DNA of 64,000 nucleotides from Streptomyces sp. NBC_00490 (GTDB lineage: Bacteria > Actinomycetota > Actinomycetes > Streptomycetales > Streptomycetaceae). Location of the stretch: the NCBI RefSeq assembly GCF_036013645.1, contig NZ_CP107869.1:2480001-2544000 (forward strand), read 5' to 3'. The notes below the pieces were generated by a model, which made no database searches, had not been told where the DNA came from, and saw nothing but the letters and a program-made list of their open reading frames with translations. Shown piece by piece: positions 59,972 through 64,000 of the stretch. Numbering within the stretch: position 1 is the stretch's first letter; each line of letters begins with the position of its first letter. Both the position numbers and the translations under genes were made by a program.

Positions 59972-60286
59972 CGACGGAGGACACCGGTATCCACAGAACC
60001 TGTGTTGTGAGAGACCGACGACAGCCCCTGCATGCACCCTTCTCTACTCGTGTGCGCGGTCAGCGGAGGAAGGCGGAACACTGGGGTGACCGTGACCAGT
60101 TCGGGTCTGGCCGCGACGTCGGTCACGTCGCCATCGGTCCCCTCGCCGCCGGCGCGGTCAGGCGTTTCCCTCGCTCATCCCGTTCCAGGGTTCGAACCCG
60201 CAACCGCTTACCCGACAGCACGTCTGACGAGCCAAGTCACCCCCGCCGGCCGTTCCCGCATCTCACGGTCGGCAAGGGGTTGCCGA
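59972..60286. other. 315-base gap, no gene seen
   Basis: Between the pPIWI-RE gene and a convergent minus-strand gene. I see no convincing reading frame, hairpin terminator or island motif. A T-arm-like string (GGTTCGAACCC, about 60191-60201) occurs but the surrounding bases do not fold as a tRNA. Confidence 0.5.
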
Positions 60287-61297
60287 TCATCGCCTCGGCG
60301 CTAGCGTCCAGTGCACGTCGCCTGAATCCGGGCAGATCCACCACCCTTCCAAAACGCCGTTCGCCGTCAGATGGCTGAGCACACCGTGGAACCCTTGATC
60401 GCGCAGGCCACAGTCACGGATGATCCGGTCGCACTCACTCAGTCCCTCCCCCGAGGACGGATCGCTGCGCGCCGCGAGATAGACGCCCGACAGTCGCAGC
60501 TGCGGCTCTGCTCCACCGATCCGGGCAGGGCACCCGGTGCGCAACGCCCAGTCGGCCGCGCGCCGCCGGTCGGGGCGGGCCGGTGACTGGGCGAGCAGCG
60601 TGGCGTCGCGAAGCTCCGCAGCCACCCCGGCCGCTCCGGGACCGTTCACGATGCTTGCCCACCGCGCCTGTTCCAACTCGCGGCAGGCCTTCACCGGATC
60701 GATACGAAGGCTGCGCAGCAGGCCCGCACGGAGTTCGACGTACAGGTACGCGTTCATGCGCAGGGCGCACTGCAGGGCGAGGAGCCTCGCCCCGGCGGAC
60801 ACGTCCGCGGGCAGGGCCGCGGCCAGGTAGCTGAGGATCTCGCTCACGCGGACACGCTCCCCCGGCCCCCGGCCGGGCCGGGGGCCGCGCGGCCGCGCGG
60901 AAGGCGGGTGGAACGGTGCGGCCAGCACGGTGTCGGGCACGACGGCGGCCTGGGCGGTTGCCGCGGCGCAGGCGCCGCAGGCGTCGGCGAGGCGCCAGAC
61001 ACGGCCGCCACGTTCGCAAGCCAGGAGCAGGCGGATGGGCCCCGCGCACCCGCGGTGACGGCGGTGCCAACGGCAGCCGCGTTCATGACACTGACAGGTA
61101 CGCAGGTGAGGAGCCCTCAGGTCACCGCGGGCATGCCGGGCGAGGTGAGCAAGGGCCGCCGAGCGCGCGGACTGCGCGGTGACCCGCCGGCCGTCCTGGG
61201 GACAGTGCTGGCACACGAGAACGAGCCCGCCGGTCTGGCATCGCAGTTCCACCGTCCAGGTCCGCGCCGCCTGTGGACACACGGTGCGCAGCCTCAT
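60287..61297 (-). CDS. hypothetical Cys/His-rich protein
   Basis: 336 residues. The first 110 residues contain several Cys/His pairs (CQTGG, CQHC, HLRTCQCHERGCRWH, CGAC) that could bind zinc. A helical middle (about 180-240) and a C-terminal segment of winged-helix character (DCGLRDQGFHGVLSHLTANG, residues about 300-320, then LEGWW) follow. Start ATG at 61297 has GGGAGGG about 12 bases upstream. Divergent from a small XRE regulator across a region with three copies of a 17-base operator, so probably under its control. Function unknown; the type is familiar from Streptomyces accessory DNA. Confidence 0.65.
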   Translation of the reverse strand: MRLRTVCPQAARTWTVELRCQTGGLVLVCQHCPQDGRRVTAQSARSAALAHLARHARGDLRAPHLRTCQCHERGCRWHRRHRGCAGPIRLLLACERGGRVWRLADACGACAAATAQAAVVPDTVLAAPFHPPSARPRGPRPGRGPGERVRVSEILSYLAAALPADVSAGARLLALQCALRMNAYLYVELRAGLLRSLRIDPVKACRELEQARWASIVNGPGAAGVAAELRDATLLAQSPARPDRRRAADWALRTGCPARIGGAEPQLRLSGVYLAARSDPSSGEGLSECDRIIRDCGLRDQGFHGVLSHLTANGVLEGWWICPDSGDVHWTLAPRR

Positions 61298-61369
61298 GGG
61301 CGTGTGTCCCTCCCTTCCCGGTCCGGCGCCAGCCCCACCGCGCGGTACGGCGGGACGGCCGACACCGTA

Positions 61370-61451
61370 GTGCAGACCCCTGCCCTCCCGCCGGTGGAGC
61401 CATCGGGAGAAATAGGGCAGAGGTCTGCACTGACAGGGCAGGGGTCTGCAC
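61370..61451. promoter_or_regulatory. three copies of a 17-base operator
   Basis: AGGGCAGAGGTCTGCAC at 61414-61430 and AGGGCAGGGGTCTGCAC at 61435-61451 are direct repeats spaced exactly 21 bases apart. GTGCAGACCCCTGCCCT at 61370-61386 is the perfect reverse complement of the third copy. All lie between the divergent genes starting at 61297 and 61466, the second of which encodes an HTH regulator, so autoregulation is likely. Confidence 0.7.
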
Positions 61452-61465
61452 CGTCGGATGGTCGG

Positions 61466-61738
61466 GTGACGATCTTGCCGCCCGATCCGGACCTCGACGC
61501 CCTCCGACTGGAGCTCGGGCGTCTGCGGGCTGAGCGCGGGTGGAGCTACGACGAGCTCGCCTCCCGCAGCGGCCTGGGCAGGCGCACTGTGATCGAGATC
61601 GAGCAGGGCCGCACCGTCGGCACCCTCAAGACATGGCACGCCCTCGCACACGCCCTGGACACACCGCTCGACGAGCTCTTCGCCACCCTCTGTCACGAGC
61701 ACGGCCTCCCCGGCACCGACGACAGCTCCGACAGCTGA
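61466..61738 (+). CDS. XRE-family helix-turn-helix regulator
   Basis: 90 residues, a single HTH_3 domain: LRAERGWSYDELASRSGLG, RRTVIEIEQGRTVGTLKTW, and LDTPLDELF. No effector domain. The GTG at 61466 is chosen because it gives a domain-only protein; upstream in-frame starts would read through the repeated operators. The likely ligand sites are the three 17-base repeats just before the gene. Confidence 0.8.
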   Translation: MTILPPDPDLDALRLELGRLRAERGWSYDELASRSGLGRRTVIEIEQGRTVGTLKTWHALAHALDTPLDELFATLCHEHGLPGTDDSSDS

Positions 61739-61876
61739 TACGGGCCCGTCCAGCGCCGGCGGCGATTCACTCGATCCGGCAACGCCCTATCGAATGCGCG
61801 AGCAAGCGTTCGCACTGTTGTCGCCCCGTTCTGCTCTGCCCGGGGGATCATCAGGGTCGCGTACCGCAGGCGGGGC

Positions 61877-62782
61877 GTGTCGGCTGGCAGGTTCGCCCGC
61901 ATGTGCCCCTCTCCTTCTCCTTCCGCGCGGCGCTGGGACGGCAGCCGCGCGAGCGCGCCCCAGCGGCGGTCCCTGCGTATCGCCCCCGACAGTGCCAGCC
62001 GGTTGCTGCGATGCGGCCAGACCACGTCCTGCCGCGAATGCGGCAATCCGGTCGAGTGCTACCTGGGGGCCGACGACCGGCTGGTGCGGCTGCGTCCGCA
62101 CGAACTGCCGGTGGCCGGGGTGCCGGAGTCCTGCCGCTGGCACGTCAGCCGCGGCATCGCCCATCCCGCGGGCGACGGGAGCATCTGGTGCCGGCTGGCA
62201 CACGACCTGCTGTGCCCAGCCCGCCCGGCTCCGACGGCCGCGCCGCAGCTGTCCGGCCTGCGCCGAGCTCTCGCCCTGCGCACCCGCCGTCTGCTGGACA
62301 CCGGAGTCCTCGCTCCACCTGCCACACTGGCAGGCGGCCCGCCGCCGGGCGAGGCCGTCTGCCGTCCGGCCCGGCCCGTCGTGCAGCTGCTGTTCGTCCG
62401 CTACCTGGCCTCCCGCCCCGTCGATGAGATCCAGTGCGTCGCCCAGACCCGGCGCCGAACCCGCTGTACGGCCGAGGTCCTCGGCCCCGGCGGGTTGCAC
62501 GGGGTGTGGACCCTGGTACCCGCGACCGTGCACCACGGTCAGCTCGCACTGCCGTCGGATGTCATGGCCGTCTACAGCCTGTCCGCACTGCCGTACCAGG
62601 AACAGCTGCGCTGGCGCACCCAACGGTGCCGGGACCATGCCACAGCGTCGACCGCCGGTGACCTCGCCGTCGCGGACTGGGAACCCTTCGACCCGCTCCG
62701 CCACCACGAGCACATCCACACCCGCCTGCCCACGCACGGGCGCCGCCCCGGCGGCCACGCACCCCGGCGGGTCTGGTCGTGA
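61877..62782 (+). CDS. DUF6083-like protein
   Basis: Up to 301 residues. A zinc-ribbon-like CRECGNPVECY, the sequence LRPHELPVAGVPESCRWHVS and the phrase GIAHPAGDGSIWCRLAHDLLCP are characteristic of the Streptomyces family annotated DUF6083. The C-terminal half has CVAQTRRRTRC. No catalytic motif. GTG at 61877 or ATG at 61901 are equally plausible starts. It overlaps the next gene by 4 bases (GTGA). Confidence 0.72.
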   Translation: MSAGRFARMCPSPSPSARRWDGSRASAPQRRSLRIAPDSASRLLRCGQTTSCRECGNPVECYLGADDRLVRLRPHELPVAGVPESCRWHVSRGIAHPAGDGSIWCRLAHDLLCPARPAPTAAPQLSGLRRALALRTRRLLDTGVLAPPATLAGGPPPGEAVCRPARPVVQLLFVRYLASRPVDEIQCVAQTRRRTRCTAEVLGPGGLHGVWTLVPATVHHGQLALPSDVMAVYSLSALPYQEQLRWRTQRCRDHATASTAGDLAVADWEPFDPLRHHEHIHTRLPTHGRRPGGHAPRRVWS

Positions 62783-63252
62783 CGCATCAGTACGCCGTCG
62801 AGATCGTCCTGACGCGGCCCGCCACCGTTCGGGAACTTCACCAGGCCCGCCACCGGGTGACGTTCGCCGCGAACGCAGACCGCACCCGGCTGATGACGGT
62901 GCACCGCGGCAAGAGCCCGGGCCGCGCCCTGCACCGCCTGCGCCGCCGCCTGGACGCGGTCCTGCCGATCGACGTGCTGGCCACGCACTATCCCGACCGC
63001 CAGGGCCATGTCCTGCTCAACGTCGCCCTCAGCCGCCGCGCCGACGCGCAGATCCGCGAGGAGGCGGCCGCGCTTGGCCAGCGCGCCGGGGACGTCCTGG
63101 CCGAACGAATCACGGCCTATCTCGCGCACGAGCAACGCCAGCGGCGTCACCGCCTCGAATCGCAGATACAGCGCCTGCTCACCCACCACCCCCTGGAAGA
63201 AGTTCTGGCCTGCGCCGCAGGCCGCCTTCTGCAGGTACATCTGCCACGCTGA
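62779..63252 (+). CDS. hypothetical protein
   Basis: 157 residues, basic and mainly helical in the second half (REEAAALGQRAGDVLAERIT). The N-terminal 90 residues have alternating strand and helix (YAVEIVLTRPATVRELHQAR, RLMTVHRGKSPGRALHRLRR). No known motif. Translationally coupled to the DUF6083-like gene and followed after 78 bases by a UvrD-like helicase gene. Confidence 0.65.
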   Translation: MTHQYAVEIVLTRPATVRELHQARHRVTFAANADRTRLMTVHRGKSPGRALHRLRRRLDAVLPIDVLATHYPDRQGHVLLNVALSRRADAQIREEAAALGQRAGDVLAERITAYLAHEQRQRRHRLESQIQRLLTHHPLEEVLACAAGRLLQVHLPR

Positions 63253-63330
63253 GCCCGCCGTCGCCTTCCCGGCCGGACGCTGCCACCCGCTGCGCCCCGT
63301 TCCGGCCGTTCCCATCCCACGGAGCCCACG

Positions 63331-64000
63331 TTGCCCACCCCCACCCACGAACAGGTCCACGCGGCGGACACTTTCCGCGCCGGACGGCACCTCGCACTGC
63401 AGGCCGGAGCCGGAACCGGGAAGACCAGCACCCTGTGCATGCTCGCCGCCGGCACCAAACGCCGGGGACGCTACCTGGCCTTCAATAAGGACATCGCGCA
63501 GGACGCCGCAGCCCGCTTCCCGTCCACGGTGCAGTGCCGGACCGCCCACGCCACCGCCTTCGCCGCACTCGGACACCGCTATGCCGACCGACTCAACAGC
63601 CCCCGCCAGCCGGCCTGGAAGACCGGACAGTCCCTCGGCATCCTCCGCCCCGTACGGATCGCCGACCACGAGATCAGCCAGAGAACCCTGTCCCACAACG
63701 TGCTGCGCACCGTCACCCGCTTCTGCCACTCCGCCGACAGCGCACTGGCCCAACACCACGTGCCGCGCCTACGCGGCCTCGACGCCCCCGCCGCCCATCG
63801 TCAGTTCGCCGAACTCGTGCTCCCCTTCGCCGCCAAGGCATGGGCGGACCTGCAGCGCCCCGACCACGGCATCGTCCGCTTCGAACACGACCACTACCTC
63901 AAGATGTGGGCGCTGACCAGGCCGAAGATCGAGGCCGACTTCCTCCTCCTCGACGAGGCCCAGGACACCAACCCGGTGCTGGAGCAGGTGTTCACCGCAC
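63331..64000 (+). CDS. UvrD/Rep-like helicase (3' partial)
   Basis: The first 223 residues of an SF1 helicase; the frame is still open at the window end. TTG start with GGAG eight bases upstream, beginning LPTPTHEQVHAADTF. Walker A is LQAGAGTGKTSTL, motif Ia YLAFNKDIAQDAA, and Walker B DFLLLDEAQDTNP. It is a different subfamily from the ParE/UvrD fusion at 25 kb. Such helicases are frequent on Streptomyces plasmids and integrative elements. Confidence 0.82.
   Translation, partial: MPTPTHEQVHAADTFRAGRHLALQAGAGTGKTSTLCMLAAGTKRRGRYLAFNKDIAQDAAARFPSTVQCRTAHATAFAALGHRYADRLNSPRQPAWKTGQSLGILRPVRIADHEISQRTLSHNVLRTVTRFCHSADSALAQHHVPRLRGLDAPAAHRQFAELVLPFAAKAWADLQRPDHGIVRFEHDHYLKMWALTRPKIEADFLLLDEAQDTNPVLEQVFTA

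Noticed and set aside
60190..60235. Possible tRNA or attachment-site fragment (GGTTCGAACCC)
   Set aside because: Only a T-loop-like string is present. The T stem pairs poorly on either strand and no acceptor, D or anticodon arm can be built.

Overview
The window is GC-rich actinobacterial DNA, almost certainly a Streptomyces chromosome. Evidence: the argCJBDR operon with an ARG-box-like operator, GTG starts and 4-8 base start/stop overlaps throughout, rare TTA leucine codons confined to a few accessory genes, and Streptomyces-type accessory families (DUF397, HATPase_c/XRE sets, DUF6083).

Layout. (1) 1-1521: the 3' part of a secreted or membrane-anchored protein with two FMN-binding domains, overlapping apbE, the flavin transferase that would load it. 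(2) 1604-6492, minus strand: core arginine biosynthesis argC-argJ-argB-argD-argR, every junction overlapping, with an ARG box before argC. This is the last clearly core-chromosome part. (3) 6648-12878: a Tn7-like transposition module in canonical order tnsA-tnsB-tnsC-tniQ, with an intact DDE triad and Walker motifs; TTA codons in tnsB, tnsC and tniQ point to bldA control. (4) About 12.9-60 kb: a dense defence island lying where Tn7-like elements carry cargo, starting with an IS701-type remnant. In order it holds: a two-gene unit of a 997-residue unknown protein and a 1564-residue DUF1998 helicase (Druantia type III-like layout); a sigma-70 protein with a transposase-like C-terminal tail; a ParE/RelE-like plus UvrD fusion; a small helical protein followed by a DUF262-DUF1524 nuclease carrying an alkyltransferase-like DNA-binding domain; a ParA operon; an HATPase/XRE/DUF397 set whose XRE gene has an in-frame stop; a DISARM-like operon (helicase-DUF1998-nuclease fusion, SNF2 helicase, Eco57I-type methylase); a Ser/Thr kinase, a solitary methylase with an N-terminal HTH and a specificity-like tail, and a second kinase; and finally a pPIWI-RE system (PIWI-RE protein, DinG-type helicase, REase) preceded by a Cas4/AddB-like Fe-S nuclease. 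(5) 60.3-64 kb: plasmid/ICE-flavoured genes (unknown protein, XRE regulator with triplicated operators, DUF6083 protein, small unknown, UvrD-like helicase cut by the window end).

The most notable non-coding signal is a 14-base element, TTGACTnnGTTCAC, found once in each of four intergenic regions in front of different defence units (25182, 45024, 46221, 49977). It suggests that the DUF262/UvrD, DISARM-like, kinase/methylase and pPIWI-RE modules are co-regulated. The system most worth following is the 46-60 kb block: a methylase and a kinase next to a pPIWI-RE operon extended by a Cas4-like nuclease. Family calls come from reading motifs by eye; none was confirmed by a database search.
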